64,000 nt of DNA from Streptomyces sp. CMB-StM0423 (GCF_002847285.1 NZ_CP025407.1:5459001-5523000); one strand, 5' to 3'. Counted from the stretch's first letter, positions 39,967-48,771 are shown. The notes: generated from the letters alone by a model not told the origin. Translations and numbers: made by a program.

Positions 39967-42192
39967 ATGAGCCACACGGAGATGCGACAGGGCACCCGGA
40001 GCTTCGGCCCCCAGGCGGAGCCGGAGGACGGCGAGCGCACGGACCCCGAACCGGCGCCCCCGCCCGCCCCGCCCGCCGGCCGCCCCGCGCAGGACCGCCG
40101 GCGGCGCACGTACCGCAGGACCTGGTGGAAGGTGCTGCTGGGCGCCGCGATGCTGACGGTGGCGCTGGCCTCCGGGGCGTTCGCCGTCGGCTATCTGACC
40201 GTCGACATCCCGCGGCCCAACGACATGGCGACCGCCCAGAGCAACCACTACTTCTACGCCGACGGCACCAAGCTCGCCGACAAGGGCGAGGTCGACCGCG
40301 AGAGCGTGGAGCTGCGGCGCGTGCCCGACCACGTGCGGATGGCCGTCCTGGCCGCCGAGGACCGCGAGTTCTACTCCGACTCCGCGGTCAACCCGATGGC
40401 GATGGTCAGGGCCGGCTTCAACACCCTGACCGGCAAGGGCACCCAGTCGGGCTCGACCATCACCCAGCAGTACGTGAAGAACTACTACCTCGACCAGGAG
40501 CAGACGATCAGCCGCAAGCTCCGCGAGGCGTTCATCGCCATCAAGCTGGACCGCGAGGTCACCAAGGACGACGTCCTGGAGGGCTACCTCAACACCAGCT
40601 ACTTCGGCCGCAACGCCTACGGCGTGCAGGCCGCCGCCCAGGCGTACTACGACAAGGACGTCGAGGAACTGACCGTCGCCGAGGGCGCGTTCCTCGCGAC
40701 GCTGCTCCAGGCCCCGAGCACGTACGACGTGGCTGTGCACCCCGACAACCGCCCCGCCGCCGAGGCCCGCTGGAACTACGTGCTGGACGGCATGGTCAAG
40801 GAGGGCTGGCTCGCGCCCGGCAGCCGCGGCAGCCTGAAGTTCCCCGTGCCCGGGCCGTCCCGGCTCGACCCCGGCCTGTCCGGGCAGCGCGGCTATCTCG
40901 TCGAGGCCATCAACAGCTACCTCACCGAGCACCGCATCATCGACGAGAAGACCCTCGCCGCCGGCGGCTTCCGCATCGCCACCACGCTCCAGCCCGAGAA
41001 GCAGGACGCCTTCGTCGGCGCCGTCGAGGAGCAACTAACGTACCAGCTCGACCCGGAGTCCAACCCCGCCGACGCCTACGTGCGCGTCGGCGGCGCCTCC
41101 ATCGACGTGGCCAGCGGCAAGGTCGTCGCGCTCTACGGCGGCACCGACTACACCCAGCAGTACGTCAGCAACGCCACCCGCCGCGACTACCAGGCCGGCT
41201 CCACCTTCAAGCCGTTCGTCTTCACCGCCGCCGTGCAGGAGAAGGCGAAGAACTGGGAGGGCAAGCGGATCACGCCGCGGACGATGTACGACGGCGACAC
41301 CGGCCGCCGGGTGATCGGCAAGAAGGGCAAGGCACTCCGCTACGCGCCGGGCAACCAGGACGACGTCTCGTACGGCCGCCTCAACGTCGCCGACGCCACC
41401 AACGATTCGGTCAACTCCGTCTACGCGCAGATGGCCCAGGACGTCGGCCCCAAGCAGGTCCGCGGCACCGCCGTCCGCCTCGGCCTGCCGTCCGCCACCC
41501 CGGAGCTGAAGGCCCACCCCTCCATCGGCCTCGGCACCGCCACCCCCAGCGCGCTCGACCTCGCGCAGGCGTACGCCACGCTCGCCGGCCACGGCGACCA
41601 CGGCGGCTACCGGCTCGTGGACAAGCTCAGCCGCAACGGCGAGATCTTCCAGCTCCCGCCGCAGCGCCCGCACTCCGTGGTCTCCCGCAACGCGGCGGAC
41701 GCGACGACCGCGATGCTGCAGAACGTCGTCGAGAACGGCTCCGGCGAGGAGGCGCAGATCGCCGAACGCCCGGCGGCCGGCAAGACCGGCACCGGCGAGC
41801 ACGACCGCTCGGCGTGGTTCGCGGGCTACACCCCGGAGCTGGCGACGGTGGTCGGCGTGATGGGGCAGGACCCGGAGACGGGCGCGCAGAAGTCGCTGCA
41901 CGGGGTGCTGGGGGAGGACCGGATCAGCGGCGGCGGGGTGCCGGCGAAGATCTGGGGCGCGTACACGAGGGACGCGCTGTGGGACGTGCCCGCGAGCGAC
42001 TTCGACCTGGAGGTCAGCCACCGGCAGCGGATGCCGTACGTGCCGCCCCCGGCACCGGATCCGGCCCCCGTACCGCTGCCCGTCCCCGCCCCGGCGGCGC
42101 TCCCGGCACCGCCCGCCCCGGCCGCGCCGCCGGTCCCGGCGGCACCGGCACCCGCGGCACCCGCGGGCGCGGCGCCGCCGGTGCCGCAGTAG
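39967..42192 (+). CDS. Class A penicillin-binding protein (glycosyltransferase-transpeptidase)
   Basis: A 741-residue bifunctional cell-wall synthase. A short cytoplasmic tail and one helix (residues about 53-75) precede a GT51 domain, with Glu131 in LAAEDREFYSDSAV and STITQQYVKNYYL. The transpeptidase has Ser412 in AGSTFKPFVFT (SxxK), SVN at 481-483 and KTGTGE from Lys606. The C-terminal 50 residues are Pro/Ala-rich. ATG 39967 is preferred: codons before it (from 39910) lack third-position G/C. It assembles peptidoglycan outside the membrane. It is divergent from the ABC exporter. Confidence 0.95.
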   Translation: MSHTEMRQGTRSFGPQAEPEDGERTDPEPAPPPAPPAGRPAQDRRRRTYRRTWWKVLLGAAMLTVALASGAFAVGYLTVDIPRPNDMATAQSNHYFYADGTKLADKGEVDRESVELRRVPDHVRMAVLAAEDREFYSDSAVNPMAMVRAGFNTLTGKGTQSGSTITQQYVKNYYLDQEQTISRKLREAFIAIKLDREVTKDDVLEGYLNTSYFGRNAYGVQAAAQAYYDKDVEELTVAEGAFLATLLQAPSTYDVAVHPDNRPAAEARWNYVLDGMVKEGWLAPGSRGSLKFPVPGPSRLDPGLSGQRGYLVEAINSYLTEHRIIDEKTLAAGGFRIATTLQPEKQDAFVGAVEEQLTYQLDPESNPADAYVRVGGASIDVASGKVVALYGGTDYTQQYVSNATRRDYQAGSTFKPFVFTAAVQEKAKNWEGKRITPRTMYDGDTGRRVIGKKGKALRYAPGNQDDVSYGRLNVADATNDSVNSVYAQMAQDVGPKQVRGTAVRLGLPSATPELKAHPSIGLGTATPSALDLAQAYATLAGHGDHGGYRLVDKLSRNGEIFQLPPQRPHSVVSRNAADATTAMLQNVVENGSGEEAQIAERPAAGKTGTGEHDRSAWFAGYTPELATVVGVMGQDPETGAQKSLHGVLGEDRISGGGVPAKIWGAYTRDALWDVPASDFDLEVSHRQRMPYVPPPAPDPAPVPLPVPAPAALPAPPAPAAPPVPAAPAPAAPAGAAPPVPQ

Positions 42193-42251
42193 GAGCGGTC
42201 GGGGGAGTGGGCCGGCGGAGCGGGCCGGGGGCAGGCAGGGGACGTACGGGA

Positions 42252-42572
42252 TCAGTGCCCCGACGTCGCCTTCAGCCCGACCACCGCGACCAGCAGCAGG
42301 GCGACGAAGAACACCCGCGCCACCGTCGCGGGCTCGCCCAGCACCACCATGCCGAGCAGCGCCGCGCCGCCGGCGCCGATGCCCACCCACACGCCGTACG
42401 CGGTGCCGATGGGCAGGGTCTTGGCGGCCTGCGCGAGCAGCATCATGCTCGCGGCGATGCCGGCGATGGTGAACACGCTGGGCCACAGGCGGGTGAAGCC
42501 TTCGGTGTACTTCATGCCGATCGCCCAGCCCACTTCGAGCACACCGGCGACGAGCAGCAGAATCCAGGCCAT
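42252..42572 (-). CDS. sugE: SMR-family exporter (SugE/Gdx type, probable guanidinium exporter)
   Basis: A 106-residue four-helix transporter. AWILLLVAGVLEVGWAIGMK holds the essential Glu14, followed by GTAYGVWVGIGAGGAALLGM and GEPATVARVFFVALLLVAVV. The pattern LEVGWAIGMKYT fits SugE/Gdx proteins, which export guanidinium, more than EmrE drug pumps. The guanidine-III-like aptamer just upstream supports this. GGAGGT precedes the ATG within the self-complementary ACGGAGGTCCGT. Confidence 0.92.
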   Translation of the reverse strand: MAWILLLVAGVLEVGWAIGMKYTEGFTRLWPSVFTIAGIAASMMLLAQAAKTLPIGTAYGVWVGIGAGGAALLGMVVLGEPATVARVFFVALLLVAVVGLKATSGH

Positions 42573-42605
42573 GAGACGGACCTCCGTAATCGGACTGACG
42601 GGGGT

Positions 42606-42646
42606 GCGTCGTCTTTGCGTGACCCGGTACGGCGCGTCTCGTCGGG
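42606..42646 (-). ncRNA. Guanidine-III (ykkC-III-type) riboswitch aptamer upstream of the SMR exporter
   Basis: On the minus strand the 41 bases read CCCGACGAGACGCGCCGUAC then CGGGUCACGCAAAGACGACGC. They match the published Thermobifida fusca class III aptamer as I remember it at most positions, with the conserved ACGAG, CGCGCCGUACC, GGGUCA and AAAGACG (AAGACG in T. fusca) blocks and the CCCG/CGGG stem of its pseudoknot. It ends 33 bases before the SMR ATG, with GGAGGT between. Guanidine binding would allow translation of the exporter. A covariance-model search would settle it. Confidence 0.85.
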
Positions 42647-42728
42647 TTACTCCAACCGTAGCAAGCCGCGGGAGAAGACCGCCGGGGCGCCGCTGCCGGA
42701 GGCGGCGGCCGTCACAAGACAGCGGCCG

Positions 42729-43064
42729 TTACAGATACAGGCCGGTCGAGTCCTCCGTGCCCTCCAGCCGCTCCGAGGCGACCGCGTGCAGGTCGCGCTC
42801 GCGCAGCAGCACGTAGCCCACGCCCCGCACCTCGACCTCGCCGCGGTCCTCCGGGTCGAACAGCACCCGGTCGCCCGGCTCGACCGTCCGCACGTTCTGC
42901 CCCGTGGCCACCACTTCGGCCCAGGTCAGCCTGCGGCCCACGGCCGCGGTCGCGGGGATCACGATGCCGCCGCTCGACCGGCGCTCGCCCTCCGCGGTGT
43001 CGGTGCGGACGAGCACCCGGTCGTGGAGCATCCGGATGGGCAGCTTGTCGTGGGGCGTATTCAC
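42729..43064 (-). CDS. GroES-family co-chaperonin-like protein
   Basis: A 111-residue GroES-fold protein: LPIRMLHDRVLVRTDTAEGE, GIVIPATAAVGRRLTWAEVV and VEPGDRVLFDPEDRGEVEVR. It lacks a nearby groEL and the CIRCE element expected for the main groES, so it is an accessory or divergent co-chaperonin. The GTG start (43064) gives MNTPHDKL. It lies upstream of the SMR exporter region on the same strand, separated by about 80 bases from the riboswitch. Confidence 0.85.
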   Translation of the reverse strand: MNTPHDKLPIRMLHDRVLVRTDTAEGERRSSGGIVIPATAAVGRRLTWAEVVATGQNVRTVEPGDRVLFDPEDRGEVEVRGVGYVLLRERDLHAVASERLEGTEDSTGLYL

Positions 43065-43086
43065 GGACCCGACGGTACCCGCGCCA

Positions 43087-43431
43087 CTAGCGGCGCCGTC
43101 GCCTGCCCCGGGACTTCCCCGGCCGGCGCGAGCCCAGCGCCAGCAGCCCGGCCACCGCCACGAGGGTCACCGCGACCGGCACGATGCGCTCCATCCGGGG
43201 GCCGCCGTCGGGCGAGACGAGCACGCCGCGGGCGCTGTCGACGGCGCGGTTCGCGACCACGAACGCCTGCCCGGCGGTGCGGTCGACCGCACCCTTCGTC
43301 CGGGCCTTGGCCTCGTCCACCAGGTTCTTGGGGCTCACCCGAAGCGAGATCTCGTCGAGTGTCGCGGCGAGATCCTGCCGCCGGCGGGCGATGTCCGCCT
43401 CAATCTGCGCGGGATTCCTGCCGTCCGACAC
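43087..43431 (-). CDS. DUF3618 membrane protein
   Basis: A 114-residue protein: NPAQIEADIARRRQDLAATL, SLRVSPKNLVDEAKARTKGA, one membrane helix (IVPVAVTLVAVAGLLALGS) and a basic end (RRPGKSRGRRRRR). DUF3618 proteins have an N-terminal helical hairpin and a C-terminal anchor; function unknown. It is divergent from bcp. Confidence 0.92.
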   Translation of the reverse strand: MSDGRNPAQIEADIARRRQDLAATLDEISLRVSPKNLVDEAKARTKGAVDRTAGQAFVVANRAVDSARGVLVSPDGGPRMERIVPVAVTLVAVAGLLALGSRRPGKSRGRRRRR

Positions 43432-43533
43432 CGCGGTGCCTCCGTCCTCGCCGTCCGTCTGCTTTTCGACAGTCTGTCAGCCGTTACGCTCGGGTGCGAC
43501 ATCCGCCCCGCACCGAGGAGTAGGGAAAGCACC

Positions 43534-44013
43534 ATGAGCGAGCGACTGCAGCCCGGCGACACCGCCCCTGACTTCACCCTGCCGGACGCGGATGGCAAGG
43601 ATGTGTCGCTCGCCGGCCACCGCGGCCGCAAGGTCATCGTCTACTTCTACCCGGCCGCGCTCACCCCGGGCTGCACCAAGCAGGCGTGCGACTTCACCGA
43701 CAACCTCGACCTGCTCGCCGGCGCCGGCTACGACGTCATCGGCGTCTCGCCCGACAAGCCGGCGAAGCTGGCGAAGTTCCGGGAGAAGGAGTCGCTGAAG
43801 GTGACGCTCGTGGGCGACCCCGACAAGACGGTGCTGGAGGCGTACGGCGCCTTCGGCGAGAAGAAGCTCTACGGAAAGACGGTGACCGGCGTCATCCGCT
43901 CCACCGTCGTCGTCGACGAGGACGGCAAGGTCGAGCGGGCGCTGTACAACGTCAAGGCCACCGGTCATGTCGCAAAGCTCCTCAAGGATCTCGACGTCAC
44001 TTCGCCCGCGTGA
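43534..44013 (+). CDS. bcp: Thioredoxin-dependent peroxiredoxin Bcp
   Basis: A 159-residue BCP/PrxQ peroxiredoxin that reduces hydrogen peroxide and organic peroxides. Peroxidatic Cys47 and resolving Cys52 sit in AALTPGCTKQACDFTDN, the atypical 2-Cys spacing of the family. GAGGAG lies upstream of ATG 43534. The gene's 3' end overlaps the convergent sortase gene by 17 bases (43997-44013). Confidence 0.96.
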   Translation: MSERLQPGDTAPDFTLPDADGKDVSLAGHRGRKVIVYFYPAALTPGCTKQACDFTDNLDLLAGAGYDVIGVSPDKPAKLAKFREKESLKVTLVGDPDKTVLEAYGAFGEKKLYGKTVTGVIRSTVVVDEDGKVERALYNVKATGHVAKLLKDLDVTSPA

Positions 44014-44641
44014 GATAGCCGGAGACCACCACGTTGCCGGTGTAGCTCCTGGCCATCGACTCGTACGCGCCCCCGCAGGTGAGCAGGCGGATCTCGGCCC
44101 GGCCGCGCTTGTGCTGCCCGTAGACGCGCTGGGCGTCGAAGCCGTCCTTGGCGACGGTCTCCACCCGCTCCACCGTGAACACCGCGGTCCTGCCGTCCGC
44201 GCGCGTCACCGTGACCTCCTCGCCGGGACGCACGTCGCCGAGGCGGTAGAACACCGCCGGCTTGGCGCGGGTGTCCATGTGCCCGACGAAGACCGCGACG
44301 CCGGCCGCGCCGGGGCGCGCGCCGCCGCGGTACCAGCCGATCTCGTTCGCGTTGCCGAACGGCGGCGCCGCCACCGCGCCGTCCCCGTCGAGCCCGCGGC
44401 CGGTCACCGGGCCCTCGACCCCGACCGACGGCACCGCGACGCCCGCGGGCACCGAGCCGGGCAACGGGCGGGCCGCCGGGGGCCCGTCGCGTAGCACCTG
44501 CGCGGCGGCGGCGCCGTCGGAGACCGCGCCGCCGCCGTCCCCTTCGCTCAGGCCGCGGCCCCAGAGCACCAGGCCGAGCAGGAGCACGGCCCAGGCGGCG
44601 GCGGTGACGGGACCCGGACGGCGGGCGGGCTTATCGGCCAT
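43997..44641 (-). CDS. Class F sortase
   Basis: A 214-residue membrane-anchored transpeptidase. One N-terminal helix (AAWAVLLLGLVLWGRGL) is followed by a sortase barrel with His121 (FVGHMDTRAK), Cys189 (LLTCGGAYES) and a downstream Arg (ARSYTGNVVVSGY). Class F sortases of actinobacteria attach cell-surface proteins, with LPxTG-type motifs. Its start overlaps the preceding exported protein gene by 11 bases (44631-44641), so they form a couplet. Confidence 0.9.
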   Translation of the reverse strand: MADKPARRPGPVTAAAWAVLLLGLVLWGRGLSEGDGGGAVSDGAAAAQVLRDGPPAARPLPGSVPAGVAVPSVGVEGPVTGRGLDGDGAVAAPPFGNANEIGWYRGGARPGAAGVAVFVGHMDTRAKPAVFYRLGDVRPGEEVTVTRADGRTAVFTVERVETVAKDGFDAQRVYGQHKRGRAEIRLLTCGGAYESMARSYTGNVVVSGYLTRAK

Positions 44642-45230
44642 CGGGGGTGCCGCCGTCCGGCCCGCCGGAAGCGGTGGTGCGCCTCCGGCGGCGTACGAAG
44701 GTGAGGGCCAGGACCGCCGCGCCGCCGCCGACGAGGGCGAGGGGCAGGACGGGCACGGAGCCGTTCTTCTCCTGGGCCTGCGCCTGCGCCGTGTCCGTCT
44801 TCTCGGCCGTGCCGCCGCCGCCCGCGGTCACCGGCGACCAGGGCTGGTGGTGCCAGTTGTTCTTCCAGTGTTCCGGGCGCTCGTGCCGCTCCTCCACCAC
44901 CACCCGGCCGCGCGCCACCCGCTTGCCGCCGTCGCAGTCGACCCACACCGGGTACGTACCCGCCTGCGCGGTCCACTTGATCTTCCCGCGGCCGGTGAGC
45001 CCGCCGAAGTTCTCCGGCCGCAGGTTCACCGGCGCCTCGAACGCCTCCGAGGCCGCCGACGCGAAGTCGCCCCGGCAGGCGCCGGTGCTCACCTGGACCG
45101 GATCGCCGCGCTGCACGCGGTACGGGGTCACCGTCACCTCGCCCTGCGCGAACGCGTCGGTGGCACAGGAGACGGCGCCGCCACCCGTCAGCAGCAGCAC
45201 GGCGGCGAGGCAGACACGGACCGGGCGCAT
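44631..45230 (-). CDS. Exported C-terminally anchored protein linked to class F sortase
   Basis: A 199-residue protein. A signal peptide (RPVRVCLAAVLLLTGGGAVS), a beta-rich extracellular part with four Cys residues (STGACRGDFASAASEAFEAP, GTYPVWVDCDGGKRVARGRV), and a C-terminal helix (LPLALVGGGAAVLALTFV) with a basic stop (RRRRRTT). No LPxTG motif is present, so it is probably held by the helix. ATG 45230 has GGAGG four bases ahead. The 11-base overlap with the sortase gene suggests a shared function at the cell surface. Confidence 0.8.
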   Translation of the reverse strand: MRPVRVCLAAVLLLTGGGAVSCATDAFAQGEVTVTPYRVQRGDPVQVSTGACRGDFASAASEAFEAPVNLRPENFGGLTGRGKIKWTAQAGTYPVWVDCDGGKRVARGRVVVEERHERPEHWKNNWHHQPWSPVTAGGGGTAEKTDTAQAQAQEKNGSVPVLPLALVGGGAAVLALTFVRRRRRTTASGGPDGGTPDGR

Positions 45231-45369
45231 GGGACCTCCGGGAGCTCTCACTCCCAGGGTCGCGACGCGGGCGCCCCGCGCATCCGTACGGCGGCGGCAC
45301 TACGCCGATCCGGTCCCCGCCCACCCGAACGGCGGGTGCGGGCTTGCCCGCAGCGCGCCGCGCGCCGGG

Positions 45370-46149
45370 TCAGATCAGCTCGACCAGGTCGGCGATCGAG
45401 TCGACGATGTGCGAGGGCCGGTACGGGAAGCGCTCCACCTGGTCCGCCCGGGTGAGCCCGGTCAGCACCAGATACGTCTCCATGCCCGCCTCAAGACCGG
45501 CCAGCACGTCGGTGTCCATCCGGTCGCCGATCATCGCGGTCGACTCGGAGTGGGCGCCGATCTGGTTGAGCCCGGCGCGCATCATCAGCGGATTGGGCTT
45601 GCCGACGAAGTACGGCTCCTTGCCGGTCGCCTTGGTGATGAGCGCGGCGACGGCGCCGGTCGCGGGCAGCGGGCCCTCGGTGGACGGGCCGGTCTGGTCC
45701 GGGTTGGTGGCGATGAAGCGGGCGCCGTTCTCGATCAGCCGGATGGCCTTCGTCAGCGCCTCGAAGCTGTACGTGCGGGTCTCGCCGAGGACGACGTAGT
45801 CGGGCCGGTGGTCGCTGAGCACGTAGCCGTGGTCGTGCAGCGCGGTGGTCAGCCCGGCCTCGCCGATGACGTACGCGGTGCCGCCGGGGCGCTGGTCGTC
45901 GAGGAACTTGGCGGTGGCGAGGGCGGAGGTCCAGATGTTCTGCACGGGCACGTCGAGGCCGATGCGGGAGAGGCGGGCGTGCAGGTCGCCCGGGGTGTAG
46001 ATGGAGTTGTTGGTGAGCACGAGGAAGGGCTTGCCGGAGTCGCGCAGCCGCTTGATGAAGGCGTCGGCGCCGGGGATCGGGATGCCTTCGTGCATGAGCA
46101 CCCCGTCCATGTCCGTCAGCCAGGACTCGACCGGCATGCGCTCCGCCAT
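45370..46149 (-). CDS. HAD-IIA phosphatase (NagD-like)
   Basis: A 259-residue phosphatase. SWLTDMDGVLMHEGIPIPG holds the nucleophile and acid Asp pair; PFLVLTNNSIYTPGD is motif II; GKPNPLMMRAGL the motif III Lys; and AMIGDRMDTDVLAGLEAGME motif IV. The long cap domain places it in the IIA/NagD group, which acts on sugar phosphates or nucleotide monophosphates. ATG 46149 has GGAG close upstream. No operon partner; the next gene upstream is 112 bases away. Confidence 0.92.
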   Translation of the reverse strand: MAERMPVESWLTDMDGVLMHEGIPIPGADAFIKRLRDSGKPFLVLTNNSIYTPGDLHARLSRIGLDVPVQNIWTSALATAKFLDDQRPGGTAYVIGEAGLTTALHDHGYVLSDHRPDYVVLGETRTYSFEALTKAIRLIENGARFIATNPDQTGPSTEGPLPATGAVAALITKATGKEPYFVGKPNPLMMRAGLNQIGAHSESTAMIGDRMDTDVLAGLEAGMETYLVLTGLTRADQVERFPYRPSHIVDSIADLVELI

Positions 46150-46261
46150 CTGCTCTCTCCAACCGGTGCCTTCGGGGGACGGGGTCACCAGCCTAGACGC
46201 AGGAGCGGCGGGACTGACGGGGGCGGAGGGAGAAGAGTGGGGGAGGGGGGAGGGGGCGGGG

Positions 46262-47500
46262 TCAGCGGTGGGGTGGGTCGGGGGGGTTTCGGGGGGTGCG
46301 GCGTCGGCGGGCGGTGGTGAGGAGGAGCGCGGTGCCGAGGAGGAGGGAGCCGGTGGCCGCGGCTGCCGCGGCGGTTGCCGACCCACCCGTAGCCGCGAGG
46401 CTCTCCGGCATGGGGGCGGTGCCGGGGAGCCGGGGCGGGGCGGGCGGTACGTCGTGGGGCCACTGCGGTACGGGGGTGCCCTGCGGCGCCGGGGGTGCGG
46501 TCGCCGTACCCGGTGGGCCAGGTGCCGGTGGTACGTCCGGCGCTCCCGGGGGTGCCGGAACTCCAGGTGCTGCCCGGCTCCCCGGCGCTTCCGGCGTTGC
46601 CGGAACACCAGGTGCCTCCGGGCTTCCGGGCGTTCCCGGTGCTCCCGAAGACCCCGGTGTCCCCGGCGCTTCCGATCCTCCCCGCGCTCGCGGTGTCCCC
46701 GGTGCTCCCGGCGAACCCGGCGCCCCCGGCGGGCCGCTCTCCGCCCCGGGCTCCCGTCTCTCCGGGCCCCCGCTCTCCCGCGGCCCGGGCGGTTCCGGGT
46801 GGCGTCGTGGGCGTTCCGGTGTCGCGCCCTCCCTCGGCTCCGCCGGGCGCTCCGTCGCGTGCTCCGGTTCCCGCGTCTCGCCGCAGCACCGCCGTCCCCG
46901 CTCGATGCCCGTCTCGTAGTCCTTCGACTGCCCCACCCACTCGCCGTCGTCCCCGCGCCGCTGCACCGTCGTCACGTTCACCGTCACCCGCCCCGGCGGA
47001 GCGTCCTGGGCGAAGCCGACCCGTAGCCGCACCTCCCGGCTCTCGCCCGCCCGCAGCACGAAGCCGCGGGAGCCGCCCGCGAACACCCCCGCGGCCTCCT
47101 GCGCGCCCGTCCGCTCGAAGGCCACCGACCGCCAGCGCCGTGCCCGCTCGTCGTGGAACTCCAGCCGGATGCCGGCAGGCCGCAGCCGCCCGCCGGCCTC
47201 GTGGCTGACCACGGCCACGGGGTGCACGTCGCGGCAGGCCCCGGCCGAGGTGTTGTGCAGCCGCAGCGTCAGCTCGCCCCGCGGGCCGCCGGCCCGGAGC
47301 GCGGCGCCGTCGCCGTGCAGCGCCGTCCGCACGGGGAAGCGCCCGGCCCCGGGGTCGCCACAGCGCGGCGCGAACGCCCGTCCCGGCGGCGGCTCCTGCC
47401 CCGCCGCGGCGCCGACCGCGGCGGCCGCGACAGGGGAGACGGGGCAGAGGAAGAGGGCTGCGGCGGCGGCCGTGACGGCGAAGGCGGAGCGCGGTCCCAT
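46262..47500 (-). CDS. Sortase-anchored surface protein with collagen-like repeats
   Basis: A 412-residue exported protein. The signal peptide (residues 1-26) is followed by a beta domain (SAGACRDVHPVAVVSHEAGG, IRLEFHDERARRWRSVAFER; residues about 45-200) and then a Gly-X-Y-like, Pro-rich stalk at about 237-350 (GAPGSPGAPGTP, GTPGSSGAPGTPGSPEAPG). The C-terminus has LAATG at 368-372, a hydrophobic stretch and RRRR, the sorting signal of class E-type sortases (LAxTG). It probably forms a rod holding the N-terminal domain above the wall. The base composition of the stalk is repetitive. Confidence 0.88.
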   Translation of the reverse strand: MGPRSAFAVTAAAAALFLCPVSPVAAAAVGAAAGQEPPPGRAFAPRCGDPGAGRFPVRTALHGDGAALRAGGPRGELTLRLHNTSAGACRDVHPVAVVSHEAGGRLRPAGIRLEFHDERARRWRSVAFERTGAQEAAGVFAGGSRGFVLRAGESREVRLRVGFAQDAPPGRVTVNVTTVQRRGDDGEWVGQSKDYETGIERGRRCCGETREPEHATERPAEPREGATPERPRRHPEPPGPRESGGPERREPGAESGPPGAPGSPGAPGTPRARGGSEAPGTPGSSGAPGTPGSPEAPGVPATPEAPGSRAAPGVPAPPGAPDVPPAPGPPGTATAPPAPQGTPVPQWPHDVPPAPPRLPGTAPMPESLAATGGSATAAAAAATGSLLLGTALLLTTARRRRTPRNPPDPPHR

Positions 47501-47673
47501 GCTCGCGACCGTGCCACGGTCCCCGCACCGGCGAGCGGCGAGGCGACTCCGAACGGCTCAACGCCCGCCCGCATGACGCCCGTCCGGGGCAACCCCCCGG
47601 CCCGTACGGGCAGCGCACGCCAACCCCCCGCCCGCCCCTGGCGCGCCGCGGGCCGTGTGGTTGAGTGACGGCC

Positions 47674-48771
47674 ATGGATGGCACCCCTGGCACCCCCCTG
47701 CGCGTCGGTCTCTTCGGTTACGGACTCGCCGGGTCCGTCTTCCACGCCCCGCTCGTCGCAGCCACGGACGGGCTGGTGCTCGACACCGTCGTGACCGGCG
47801 ACCCCGAGCGGCAGAAGCACGTGCGCGCCGCGTACCCGGACGCCACCACCGTCGCCACCGCAGACGACCTCCTCGCCCGCGCCGGCCGCCTCGACCTCGC
47901 CGTCGTCGCCTCCCCCAACCGCACCCACGTGCCGCTGGCCACCGCCGCGCTGGAGGCCGGCCTGCCTGTCGTCGTGGACAAGCCGCTGGCCGCCACCGCC
48001 GCCGAGGCCGACGAGCTGGCCACCCTCGCCGACGCCCGCGGGCTGCTCCTCTCCGCCTTCCACAACCGCCGCTGGGACAACGACTTCCGCACTCTCGCCG
48101 CGCTCCTCGCCGACGGCTCCCTCGGCGACGTCCACCGCTTCGAGTCCCGCTTCGAGCGCTGGCGCCCCGCGCTGCGCGGCGGCTGGCGCGACTCCGCCGA
48201 CCCGGCGGACGCCGGCGGGCTGCTGTACGACCTGGGCAGCCACCTCGTCGACCAGGCGCTGACCCTCTTCGGCCCGGTGACCTCCGTCTACGCCGAGTCC
48301 GACGCCCGCCGGGACGGCTCGGTGGTGGACGACGACGACTTCGTCGCGCTGGTGCACGCCGGAGGCGTCCGTACGCACCTGTGGATGACCGCGATGGCCC
48401 CGCAGCTCGGCCCGCGCTTCCGGGTGCTGGGCAGCCGCGCGGGCTACGTGAAGTACGGGCTGGACCCGCAGGAGGCGGCGCTGCGCGACGGCCGCCGCCC
48501 GGGGGCCGGGGACGGGACCTGGGGCGCGGAGCCGGAGTCCGCGTGGGGCCGCCTCGGCGCGGGGGAGTCCCCGCTCACCGGCGGCGGCGAACCGGTGCCC
48601 ACCCTGCCGGGCGCCTACCCCGCGTACTACGCGGGCATCGTCGAGGCCCTGCGCACCGGCACGCTCCCGCCGGTCACCGCCGCGGAGGCCGCGGCGACGC
48701 TGCGGGTGCTGGAGGCGGCCCGCCGCTCGGCGGCGGAGGGCCGGGTCGTACGGCTCCCGGAGGGTGCCTGA
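47674..48771 (+). CDS. Gfo/Idh/MocA-family oxidoreductase
   Basis: A 365-residue NAD(P) dehydrogenase. VGLFGYGLAGSVFHAPLVAA is the Rossmann turn, VASPNRTHVPLATAALEAG and VVVDKPLAATAAEADEL the (E/D)KP motif and GGLLYDLGSHLVDQALTLFG the substrate His region. These enzymes oxidise sugars, inositols or similar. ATG 47674 is preferred over a GTG three codons earlier; neither has a clear ribosome site. It lies directly before the tRNA-Lys gene. Confidence 0.92.
   Translation: MDGTPGTPLRVGLFGYGLAGSVFHAPLVAATDGLVLDTVVTGDPERQKHVRAAYPDATTVATADDLLARAGRLDLAVVASPNRTHVPLATAALEAGLPVVVDKPLAATAAEADELATLADARGLLLSAFHNRRWDNDFRTLAALLADGSLGDVHRFESRFERWRPALRGGWRDSADPADAGGLLYDLGSHLVDQALTLFGPVTSVYAESDARRDGSVVDDDDFVALVHAGGVRTHLWMTAMAPQLGPRFRVLGSRAGYVKYGLDPQEAALRDGRRPGAGDGTWGAEPESAWGRLGAGESPLTGGGEPVPTLPGAYPAYYAGIVEALRTGTLPPVTAAEAAATLRVLEAARRSAAEGRVVRLPEGA

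Noticed and set aside
39780..43523. A 1247-codon open frame on the plus strand
   Set aside because: It is a shadow of the PBP and neighbouring genes; the PBP frame carries SxxK, SxN and KTGT motifs while this one carries none.
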